From CAIOHW01 sp046317855 (GTDB taxonomy: Bacteria > Bdellovibrionota > UBA1018): a stretch of DNA of 55,750 nt. Where the stretch lies: positions 1 to 55,750 of the forward strand of contig JBKCVM010000139.1 in the NCBI GenBank assembly GCA_046317855.1, read 5' to 3'. This document shows positions 49,311 to 55,750 of this stretch, piece by piece. A model generated the notes under the pieces. The model saw only the letters and a program-made list of their open reading frames with translations. It made no database searches and was not told the DNA's origin. A program made the translations under genes and the position numbers. The first letter of the stretch is position 1, and each line of letters begins with the position of its first letter.

Positions 49311-50585
49311 ATGGCACAGACTGAAACGATCTTCATTCAGCATCACCACAATGAAGCCCGTCCGATAGATTACTATTTATCTAAGATGGCCGGCTACAGC
49401 GGGGCCAAAAAAGCGTTCTCCATGACGCCCGACGCGATCATTGATGAGGTCAAGAAATCCAACCTCCGCGGGCGTGGAGGGGCGGGGTTTCCGACCGGAG
49501 TTAAGTGGGGTTTCATCCCTAAGCAAAGTTCCAAGCCTAAATACTTGGTCTGTAATGCGGATGAATCCGAACCCGGCACTTTTAAAGACCGTGACATCAT
49601 GCGGTATACGCCGCACCTTTTGATCGAAGGAATGGTGATCGGTGGTTTTGCGATCGGTGCACACCATGGCTACATCTACATTCGCGGCGAATACACGCGC
49701 GAAGCTAAGCTCCTAGATGCCGCGATCGCAGAGGCCTATGCTCAAGGCTATCTCGGCAAGAACATTCTGGGTAGCGGATTTGACTTTGAGTTGACCGTGC
49801 ATCGAGGTGCGGGTGCGTACATTTGCGGTGAGGAAACGGCACTCCTCAACTCGCTCGAAGGCAAACGGGGTGAGCCACGAGTCAAGCCGCCTTTTCCGGC
49901 GCAATCCGGTGCATTTGCCGGTCCCACCATTGTCAACAACGTGGAAACTTTGGCGGCAATTCCGCACATCATTAACCGAGGCGGTGATTGGTTTTCTAAG
50001 CTTGGAAAGATCGAGAAATCGGGTGGAACACGCTTGGTTTCTGTTTCTGGACACGTCAAGAAGCCGGGGGTCTATGAGCTCCCAGCTGGTGCATTTACCG
50101 TTCGGCAGATTATCTACGACATTTGCGGCGGCGTGCTTGGGGACAAGAAGCTTAAGGCAGTGATTCCGGGTGGGTCTTCGGCCCCGGTGCTGACGGCCGA
50201 TGAAATTGATGTCGTCTACGACATCGAGCCCCTGATGAAGATCGGGACAATGTTGGGCTCGGCAGCCCTGATGGTGGTGAGCGAGGATTATTGCGTGGTT
50301 CGGCTCATCAAGCGGATCACCAAATTTTATGCCCATGAGTCTTGTGGTCAGTGCACCCCCTGTCGAGAGGGCTGTAAGTGGATGGAGGACGTTCTCCATC
50401 GCATTGAAGATGGCCACGGACGTGAGCAGGATCTCAATCTTTTGATCGACATCGCAGACAATATTGGTGGAAAGACCCTGTGTGCGCTGGGGGACGCGGC
50501 AGCGGGGCCCGTGTCAAGCTTTGTGAAAAAGTTTCGTGCCGATTTTGAGGCGCATATTCGAGGTGGAAAATGCCCAAGTGCATGA
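49311..50585 (+). CDS. nuoF: NADH-quinone oxidoreductase subunit F (NADH- and FMN-binding)
   Basis: A 424-residue NuoF. FMN/NADH-binding glycine loop LRGRGGAGFPTGVKW, followed by YLVCNADESEPGTFKDR and a second Gly-rich segment GAGAYICGEETALLNSLEG. The N3 4Fe-4S ligands are in ESCGQCTPCREGC with a further Cys in TLCALGD. The ATG at 49311 follows a GAGCTC close to the nuoE stop; an upstream in-frame codon is ignored. Overlaps nuoG by 16 bases. Confidence 0.97.
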   Translation: MAQTETIFIQHHHNEARPIDYYLSKMAGYSGAKKAFSMTPDAIIDEVKKSNLRGRGGAGFPTGVKWGFIPKQSSKPKYLVCNADESEPGTFKDRDIMRYTPHLLIEGMVIGGFAIGAHHGYIYIRGEYTREAKLLDAAIAEAYAQGYLGKNILGSGFDFELTVHRGAGAYICGEETALLNSLEGKRGEPRVKPPFPAQSGAFAGPTIVNNVETLAAIPHIINRGGDWFSKLGKIEKSGGTRLVSVSGHVKKPGVYELPAGAFTVRQIIYDICGGVLGDKKLKAVIPGGSSAPVLTADEIDVVYDIEPLMKIGTMLGSAALMVVSEDYCVVRLIKRITKFYAHESCGQCTPCREGCKWMEDVLHRIEDGHGREQDLNLLIDIADNIGGKTLCALGDAAAGPVSSFVKKFRADFEAHIRGGKCPSA

Positions 50586-51997
50586 TTGAAGGCCGCGAGG
50601 TCGAGTTCAAGCCAGGCGAAAATTTGATCGAAGTCGCCAAGCGCGCTGGAGTGGAAATTCCTTACTTCTGCTATCATCCTGGGCTGTCGGTAGTGGCTCA
50701 GTGCAGAATGTGTGCGGTCGAGGTCGGCATGCCCGGCAAAGATGGCACCGTTCAAATGATGCCCAAGCTGCAGACTGCTTGTTCCACACCCCCTGCCGAT
50801 GGCATGCACGTCAAGGCCAAGACTGACAAAGTGCTCCAGAACCAGAAGTCGGTCATGGAGTTCTTGCTGATCAACCATCCTCTGGACTGCCCAGTGTGTG
50901 ACAAGTCTGGCGAGTGTGACCTTCAGGACAATTCTTACAAGCACGGTGATGCTTACATGCGCACCACTGAAGAGCGTCGCACTTACGTCGATCTAGACAT
51001 GGGCCCGGTGATCAAAAAGAACATGAACCGCTGCATTCACTGCACCCGGTGCATTCGTTTTGGCGAAGAGATTGCGGGTATTCGCGAAATGGTTGCGATT
51101 CAGCGGGGCAACAACACGGAGATCACGACGATCGACGGCAAGCCACTTGAAACTGAATATGCCGGAAACTATGCAGACATTTGCCCGACAGGGTCGCTGA
51201 CGCTAAAAGATTTTCGCTTTAGAAAGCGGGCCTGGTTTCTGAAGAAAACCCCCACGGTTTGTGAGGGCTGTTCCCGGGGATGCAACATCGAGCTGCACCA
51301 TGAGGCGAATGTGATCTATCGGACTATTCCGCGGATCAACATGGAGATTAATCGGCACTGGATTTGCGACGAAGGGCGCTTCAACTTTCATTATGTTCAC
51401 GATGCAGAGCGTGTGACCGAGCCGGCACTTTCTCGCGCGGGGGCGCTGACGATGACGACCTGGAAGGAGGCGCTTTCTGCGGCTCGCGCTGCCCTCAAGG
51501 GTCAAAAGGTAGTGCTTTTAGCTGGGGCAGATCTAAGCCAAGAAGAAGGCAAGCTTCTTCTCGAGGTTTCGGGCCGTATCTTTGGTGGTGCGCCCGTATT
51601 TCATTTTGGCACTCCTGGGGTCTTTTCGTCTGCAGAGGATGCACCTGCGGACGCGCTTCTGAAACGGAAGAGCAAAGTCGCCAATCTACACGGCCTTGAA
51701 AAGCTGGGAATTCAGGGATTCAAGGCGCTTCCGGCCGGCACACAGGCAGTTGTTGTGTTTCGGGGTGGCCGCGCGGCGCTTCCGTCCTTGTCGGGAGTGG
51801 AAGTGTATGGGGTGGGGGTTTTTAAGCGCCAAGAAGCCGCTCAGTTTGCGGCTGTGCTGCCAGGCCTCGCCTTTGCCGAAAAGGACGGCTCGGTGGTTAA
51901 CTTCCAGGGCGTCGAGCAAAAGCTGAGGCGGGCGATTGCCCCGCCGCGTGAGTGCAAGAGCCTCTCTGAAACATTGATGATGTGGGCCAACGCCTGA
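50570..51997 (+). CDS. nuoG: NADH-quinone oxidoreductase subunit G, short form
   Basis: NuoG carries most of the peripheral-arm Fe-S clusters. All N-terminal ligands are visible: 2Fe-2S N1b (Cys34, 45, 48, 71), N5 with its His (His103, Cys107, 110, 116) and N4 (Cys155, 158, 161, 205). A further CEGCSRGC...WIC set (Cys231, 234, 238, 266) is typical of N7. The C-terminal molybdopterin-like domain is cut to about 200 residues, so the chain has 475 residues instead of the usual 700-900. The reading frame ends normally and nuoH starts 9 bases later, so this looks like a real short form rather than a frameshift. Confidence 0.93.
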   Translation: MPKCMIEGREVEFKPGENLIEVAKRAGVEIPYFCYHPGLSVVAQCRMCAVEVGMPGKDGTVQMMPKLQTACSTPPADGMHVKAKTDKVLQNQKSVMEFLLINHPLDCPVCDKSGECDLQDNSYKHGDAYMRTTEERRTYVDLDMGPVIKKNMNRCIHCTRCIRFGEEIAGIREMVAIQRGNNTEITTIDGKPLETEYAGNYADICPTGSLTLKDFRFRKRAWFLKKTPTVCEGCSRGCNIELHHEANVIYRTIPRINMEINRHWICDEGRFNFHYVHDAERVTEPALSRAGALTMTTWKEALSAARAALKGQKVVLLAGADLSQEEGKLLLEVSGRIFGGAPVFHFGTPGVFSSAEDAPADALLKRKSKVANLHGLEKLGIQGFKALPAGTQAVVVFRGGRAALPSLSGVEVYGVGVFKRQEAAQFAAVLPGLAFAEKDGSVVNFQGVEQKLRRAIAPPRECKSLSETLMMWANA

Positions 51998-52006
51998 GGA
52001 AAACCG

Positions 52007-53140
52007 ATGCTCGATACCCTTTCGCAGCTTGCAACGCAGAATGCTGATCTCCTTCCGGGCGTGATCATGGTCGTGAAGTGCCTGATCGTGGCGGTCCTTT
52101 TGATTCATGTTGTTCCGCTTATGGTTTGGGTGGAGCGACGGGGGTCGGCTGTGATGCAAAACCGCTTGGGCCCCAACCGGATCGGCCCATTGGGCCTGCT
52201 GCAGGGGATCGCCGATGGAGTTAAGGCTGTCTTCAAAGAGGACATGACCCCGGCCCACGTGTCGCGCTTCTATTATCTTGCGGCGCCCATCGTGTGCTTG
52301 ATTCCGGCGTTCATGACGTTTGCAGTGATTCCGTTCGGCAGTGACATCACGATTGGCGGAATTCAGATCAAGTTTCAAATCGCTGATCTCAATGTGGGCT
52401 TGCTCTACATTTTTTCGGTCGCTTCGCTTGGCGTCTACGGGATCATCATGGCCGGGTGGGCTTCGAACAATAAATTTTCTCTCTTGGGGTCTCTGCGCAG
52501 TTCGGCCCAGATGATCAGCTACGAGCTTGCTCTTGGTCTTTCGGTCATTGGGATTTTGATGATCTTTTCGAGCGTGAGCCTCAACGAAATTGTCCGGCAA
52601 CAGGGCCAAGCGTTGGCTCAGCTCGGTCCGGTGACGATTCCTAAGTGGGGTTTCTTTGTACAGCCGCTGGGTTTTATCATCTTCTTGACGTCGGCCTATG
52701 CCGAGACGAATCGACTTCCGTTTGACCTTCCGGAGGGCGAATCCGAGATCGTTGCGGGTTATCACCTGGAGTACGGCTCGATGTACTTTGCGCTGTTCAT
52801 GATGGCCGAGTACATCAACATGGCCGTAGCCGCTGCTCTGACGGTGACGCTCTTTTTTGGTGGCTGGCAGATGTTTCCGGGTTTTCCGGCGCTCCAGGCT
52901 TGGTTGGTTCAGGAGTTTTCTCTGGTCGGAACAGGCGCTGAACTTGTTCGTGTGGCGCTTGAGATCGGGTCTTTCGTAATCAAGACAGCGTTCTTTCTTT
53001 GGATGTACGTTTGGGTTCGGTGGACGATCCCGCGTTTTCGGTATGACCAACTCATGGACTTGGGCTGGAGGGTCATGCTGCCTCTTGCGCTAGTGAATAT
53101 TTTCGTGACCGGAGTCCTTATTTATTACGGGGTGATCTGA
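52007..53140 (+). CDS. nuoH: NADH-quinone oxidoreductase subunit H
   Basis: A 377-residue, eight-helix NuoH. VWVERRGSAVMQNRLGPNRIGPLG (near 41-64), SSAQMISYELALGLSVIG (with the buried Glu) and ETNRLPFDLPEGESEIVAGYHLEYGS are all intact, giving the acidic E-channel entry and quinone-access loop. AAGCC-type spacing from nuoG is short (9 bases). It is the reference for the altered NuoH-like protein at 38.6 kb. Confidence 0.97.
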   Translation: MLDTLSQLATQNADLLPGVIMVVKCLIVAVLLIHVVPLMVWVERRGSAVMQNRLGPNRIGPLGLLQGIADGVKAVFKEDMTPAHVSRFYYLAAPIVCLIPAFMTFAVIPFGSDITIGGIQIKFQIADLNVGLLYIFSVASLGVYGIIMAGWASNNKFSLLGSLRSSAQMISYELALGLSVIGILMIFSSVSLNEIVRQQGQALAQLGPVTIPKWGFFVQPLGFIIFLTSAYAETNRLPFDLPEGESEIVAGYHLEYGSMYFALFMMAEYINMAVAAALTVTLFFGGWQMFPGFPALQAWLVQEFSLVGTGAELVRVALEIGSFVIKTAFFLWMYVWVRWTIPRFRYDQLMDLGWRVMLPLALVNIFVTGVLIYYGVI

Positions 53141-53143
53141 ACT

Positions 53144-53587
53144 ATGCTCGTAAAGTCAAAACCTGGCCTATTTCAGCGCCTATATCTTGTTGAGATCGTC
53201 AAAGGTCTATTGATGACGCTTCGTCAGGCCATTTTTGGCAAGACAGTGACGATCTCATACCCCGAGGAGCGTAGAAACTATTCAGATCGCTTTAGAGGCA
53301 TGCATTACATCAAGTCGGTCAACGGAGTTGAGAACTGTACGGCTTGCATGCTCTGTCCAACGGTGTGTCCCGCAGAGTGTATCCACATCGAAGCTGGTGA
53401 GCGCGACGACAAAGAGAAGTATCCGGTAAAGTTTGAGATCGACGTGCTGCGCTGCTGTTTTTGTGGAATGTGCGAAGAGGCTTGCCCCAAAGACGCCATT
53501 AAGCTCAGCAACATCTACGAAATGAGTCTTGCTGAGCGCGAGGCTTACGACAAAAAGCAGCTCATGGAGCAGCGGGGGCATAAATGA
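53144..53587 (+). CDS. nuoI: NADH-quinone oxidoreductase subunit I
   Basis: A 147-residue ferredoxin subunit with CTACMLCPTVCPAEC (Cys65, 68, 71, 75) and CCFCGMCEEACPKDA (Cys104, 107, 110, 114), binding N6a and N6b. Begins three bases after the nuoH stop and overlaps nuoJ by ATGA. Confidence 0.97.
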   Translation: MLVKSKPGLFQRLYLVEIVKGLLMTLRQAIFGKTVTISYPEERRNYSDRFRGMHYIKSVNGVENCTACMLCPTVCPAECIHIEAGERDDKEKYPVKFEIDVLRCCFCGMCEEACPKDAIKLSNIYEMSLAEREAYDKKQLMEQRGHK

Positions 53588-54141
53588 CTGAGATTTCTCC
53601 ATTGGCCTTTTATCTCTTTGCTGGGTCTGCACTGGCGTTCTCAGTGCTGACGATTCTTCGAAAGAACCCAGTTTCGAGCGCCTTTAGTTTGGTTCTGGTG
53701 TTCTTCTCCTTTGCCGGAATTTACGCCTTACTCGGGGCTCACTTGGTCGCCACGCTTCAGGTGCTGGTTTATGCGGGCGCGATCATGGTGCTTTTTGTTT
53801 TCGTCATCATGCTGCTGAGCACGGATGTCCCGTCGCTCGATATTGCGCGGACGCCTACTTGGTTCAAGGCGCTGGCCGGGATAGTGGTTTTGGGTCTGTT
53901 TGCGTTGATGACTCGGGTGTTTCGCACTAGCCCAGTCGAGATTCGGTCAGGAGTGTATACTCCTGAGGCTGTTGCGGGAGCCGGGGGAAACACCCAAGTG
54001 CTTTCTGAGCTCATGTTTTCTGAATATGTGCTTCCGTTTGAGCTCACTTCGGTGCTGCTGCTAGCGGGCATCGTGGGCGCCGTCGCAATCGCAAAGCGTC
54101 ACAACAAGAAGGGGTCTGGCCATGCATCTGCCTCCCGTTGA
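53584..54141 (+). CDS. nuoJ: NADH-quinone oxidoreductase subunit J
   Basis: A 185-residue, five-helix NuoJ. LQVLVYAGAIMVLFVFVIML (near 59-78) is the conserved third helix with its pi-bulge Tyr/Gly. A polar loop (about 118-138) precedes the last helix FELTSVLLLAGIVGAVAIAKR. Overlaps nuoI by ATGA and nuoK by 20 bases. Confidence 0.96.
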   Translation: MTEISPLAFYLFAGSALAFSVLTILRKNPVSSAFSLVLVFFSFAGIYALLGAHLVATLQVLVYAGAIMVLFVFVIMLLSTDVPSLDIARTPTWFKALAGIVVLGLFALMTRVFRTSPVEIRSGVYTPEAVAGAGGNTQVLSELMFSEYVLPFELTSVLLLAGIVGAVAIAKRHNKKGSGHASASR

Positions 54142-54436
54142 ACCCTGGGTGGTTCTGTCGTTCTGTTCTTTGATTTTTTTAGTAGGCCTTTATGGGCTGC
54201 TCTTGCGTCGCAATGTGCTCATCATTTTGATGTCGATCGAGCTGATGCTCAATGCGGTCAACCTGACTTATGTCACTTTTTCACGCCAGCTTGCTGACAT
54301 GACGGGACAAATGTCTGTTTTCTTCATCATCACTGTGGCAGCCGCCGAGTCGGCGGTCGGGCTGGGGCTGGTGATTGCCCTGTATCGTACGCTCCGCACC
54401 GTGGATACCGATGAAATCCAACTCTTGAGGGACTGA
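54122..54436 (+). CDS. nuoK: NADH-quinone oxidoreductase subunit K
   Basis: A 104-residue, three-helix NuoK. LMSIELMLNAVNLTYV (Glu40) and ITVAAAESAVGLGLVIALYR (Glu76) keep both buried glutamates required for proton transfer. Starts at an ATG 20 bases inside nuoJ; nuoL starts 6 bases after its stop. Direct internal contrast with the Gln-containing NuoK-like protein at 40.7 kb. Confidence 0.97.
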   Translation: MHLPPVEPWVVLSFCSLIFLVGLYGLLLRRNVLIILMSIELMLNAVNLTYVTFSRQLADMTGQMSVFFIITVAAAESAVGLGLVIALYRTLRTVDTDEIQLLRD

Positions 54437-54441
54437 TCCAA

Positions 54442-55750
54442 ATGCTTGCTCTCATCCCGCTCTTTCCGCTCTTAGGTTTCTGCATCAACGGTATTTGGTA
54501 CGCGCTCGTTCAGTCACGCCCCGGTGGGCGCAAGGCATCGTCGGCTGTGACCGGATCGATTGCATCGCTGGCGATTTTGGGGTCGTTCTTGGTGAGCCTG
54601 AAGATTTTTTTTCAGCTGCATGGGCTTCCTGAGGATCAGCGAGTAGTTGAGCAGGTCCTTTTTACTTGGATCCAGGCGGGAGATTTGTCGGTGCCCATGA
54701 CCCTTCGGATCGATTCCTTGTCCACGCTCTTCACATTAGTGATCAGTGGAGTGGGCTTTTTGATACATGTCTACTCGATCGGGTACATGAGTCACGACGA
54801 GTCCCCGGGAAAGTTTTTCAGTTACTTGAATCTTTTCTGCTTTGCGATGCTCATGCTGGTGATGGGAGCTTCTCTTCCCATTTTGTTCTTGGGCTGGGAG
54901 GGCGTGGGACTCTGTAGCTATCTCCTGATTGGCTACTGGTACACAGACGACCAGAAGGCCTCAGCAGGAAAAAAAGCATTTATTGTCAATCGTATTGGTG
55001 ACCTTGGGTTTTTGCTTGGAATGTTTCTCATTTTTACAACGTTCCAAACGCTTGACTTTGCTGCGATCCGATCCGCATTTGGGCCCGGCGTCAGCGAGGC
55101 CACCTTGTCCGCGATTGGCCTGCTTCTTTTTGTGGGCTGTATGGGAAAATCGGCACAGTTTCCACTCTACGTTTGGTTACCTGATGCGATGGCGGGTCCG
55201 ACTCCGGTTTCTGCCCTCATTCACGCAGCGACCATGGTGACCTCTGGAGTGTACCTGGTGGCGCGACTTAACTTCTTGTACGACGCAGCACCGCTGGCCA
55301 TGCAGGTCATGGCCGTGGTGGGGGCATTTACAGCTTTTCTGGCTGCCACGATTGCCTTGGTTCAGAGCGATATAAAAAAGGTGCTCGCATATTCGACCGT
55401 CTCCCAGCTGGGTTACATGTTTCTAGCCTGCGGGGTGGGCGGCTATGGCGCCGGCGTTTTCCATGTGATCACTCACGCCTTCTTCAAGGCGCTGCTGTTT
55501 CTTGGCGCCGGTAGCGTGATTCACGGAATGCACGAGGAGAAGGACATCTTTAAGATGGGAGGCCTTAAGAAAAAAATGCCCCAGACCTTTTTGGTCTTCA
55601 CCATTGCCTGGCTGGCCATTTGTGGCCTTCCGCCGTTTTCGGGGTTCTTTTCCAAGGATGAGATCCTCTGGCTGACCTTCTCTTCTCAAAAAGGATCTCG
55701 GATCCTTTGGGTATTGGGCGGATTGACTGCGATTTTGACCGCCTTTTATA
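54442..55750 (+). CDS. nuoL: NADH-quinone oxidoreductase subunit L, N-terminal part (runs off the right edge)
   Basis: The frame from ATG 54442 stays open to the end (about 436 residues). It has the antiporter core with the proton-path residues: Glu153 in LGWEGVGLCSYLLIG, Lys236 in GCMGKSAQFPLYVWLPDAMAG and His261 in SALIHAATMVTSGVYLVAR. KKVLAYSTVSQLGYMFL and FHVITHAFFKALLFLGAGSVIH (second Lys/His set) follow. The end of nuoL and any nuoM and nuoN lie beyond the window. Confidence 0.97.
   Translation, partial: MLALIPLFPLLGFCINGIWYALVQSRPGGRKASSAVTGSIASLAILGSFLVSLKIFFQLHGLPEDQRVVEQVLFTWIQAGDLSVPMTLRIDSLSTLFTLVISGVGFLIHVYSIGYMSHDESPGKFFSYLNLFCFAMLMLVMGASLPILFLGWEGVGLCSYLLIGYWYTDDQKASAGKKAFIVNRIGDLGFLLGMFLIFTTFQTLDFAAIRSAFGPGVSEATLSAIGLLLFVGCMGKSAQFPLYVWLPDAMAGPTPVSALIHAATMVTSGVYLVARLNFLYDAAPLAMQVMAVVGAFTAFLAATIALVQSDIKKVLAYSTVSQLGYMFLACGVGGYGAGVFHVITHAFFKALLFLGAGSVIHGMHEEKDIFKMGGLKKKMPQTFLVFTIAWLAICGLPPFSGFFSKDEILWLTFSSQKGSRILWVLGGLTAILTAFY

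Noticed and set aside
51400..51997. Frameshift explaining the short NuoG
   Set aside because: The stop is followed nine bases later by nuoH with normal spacing, so no room remains for the missing domain downstream.
51686..53050. A 454-codon minus-strand open frame opposite nuoG and nuoH
   Set aside because: It lies fully antisense to two well-supported genes, has highly biased composition (many His, Arg, Asn, Lys), no recognisable domain and no ribosome-binding site.
1..55750. CRISPR arrays, insertion sequences, prophage genes
   Set aside because: No regularly spaced direct repeats of 25-40 bases, no transposase or integrase motifs and no long terminal inverted repeats were seen.

Overview
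This 55.75 kb window covers the chromosomal replication origin of a Gram-negative bacterium with a respiratory metabolism. Gene order (bactofilin-parB-parA-rsmG-mnmG ... mnmE-yidC-yidD-rnpA-rpmH | dnaA-oriC-dnaN-recF-gyrB-gyrA, then a small atp operon) and protein character suggest the Bdellovibrionota or a neighbouring lineage of the former Deltaproteobacteria. That placement is inferred from synteny and was not tested by a tree.

Left arm (1-13.6 kb, all minus strand): a bactofilin start that runs off the window, parB, parA, rsmG with two perfect parS sites inside its coding sequence, mnmG, a tRNA-Gly(CCC), a block of B12 and acyl-CoA genes (short class II ribonucleotide reductase, stand-alone cobalamin-binding mutase subunit, acyl-CoA dehydrogenase, enoyl-CoA hydratase, 3-hydroxyacyl-CoA dehydrogenase), then mnmE, yidC, yidD, rnpA and rpmH. 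Centre (13.6-25.7 kb, plus strand): dnaA, a 594-base oriC full of DnaA boxes with a DnaA-trio-like element and an AT-rich stretch before dnaN, then recF, gyrB, gyrA, a TPR lipoprotein and a partial ATP synthase operon (atpZ-like, atpI-like, atpB, atpE). 25.7-36.4 kb (minus strand): uvrA, a phosphohexomutase, pdxA, a SurA-like chaperone, a PpiC-type isomerase and mfd.

Right arm (36.4-55.75 kb, plus strand): two respiratory complex I gene sets lie head to tail. The second (46.1 kb to the window end) is a conventional nuoABCDEFGHIJKL with all expected cofactor ligands and proton-path residues; nuoL runs off the window. The first (36.5-46.1 kb) is a ten-gene paralogue in the order A-B-D-H-I-J-K-L-M-N, without nuoC, E, F or G. 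It keeps all cysteines for clusters N2, N6a and N6b, but many buried charged residues that define the proton path are replaced. Both NuoK glutamates are Gln, the TM5 glutamates of NuoL, NuoM and NuoN are gone, the NuoL lysine is Gln, and the NuoH glutamates and quinone-site loop are lost. The frames are open and mostly overlap by 1-4 bases, so this looks like a maintained, divergent complex rather than decay. It is the best candidate here for an undescribed system: a complex I-like membrane module that keeps the peripheral Fe-S chain but seems to have lost proton pumping.

Other points: a perfect 13-bp hairpin with a T-tract over the start of the SurA-like gene, a Na+-type ligand signature in the ATP synthase c subunit, a short NuoG, and a small GGATTAG tandem repeat between nuoC and nuoD. 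Apart from oriC, no stretch over 300 bases lacks a gene. I saw no insertion sequence, prophage or CRISPR array.
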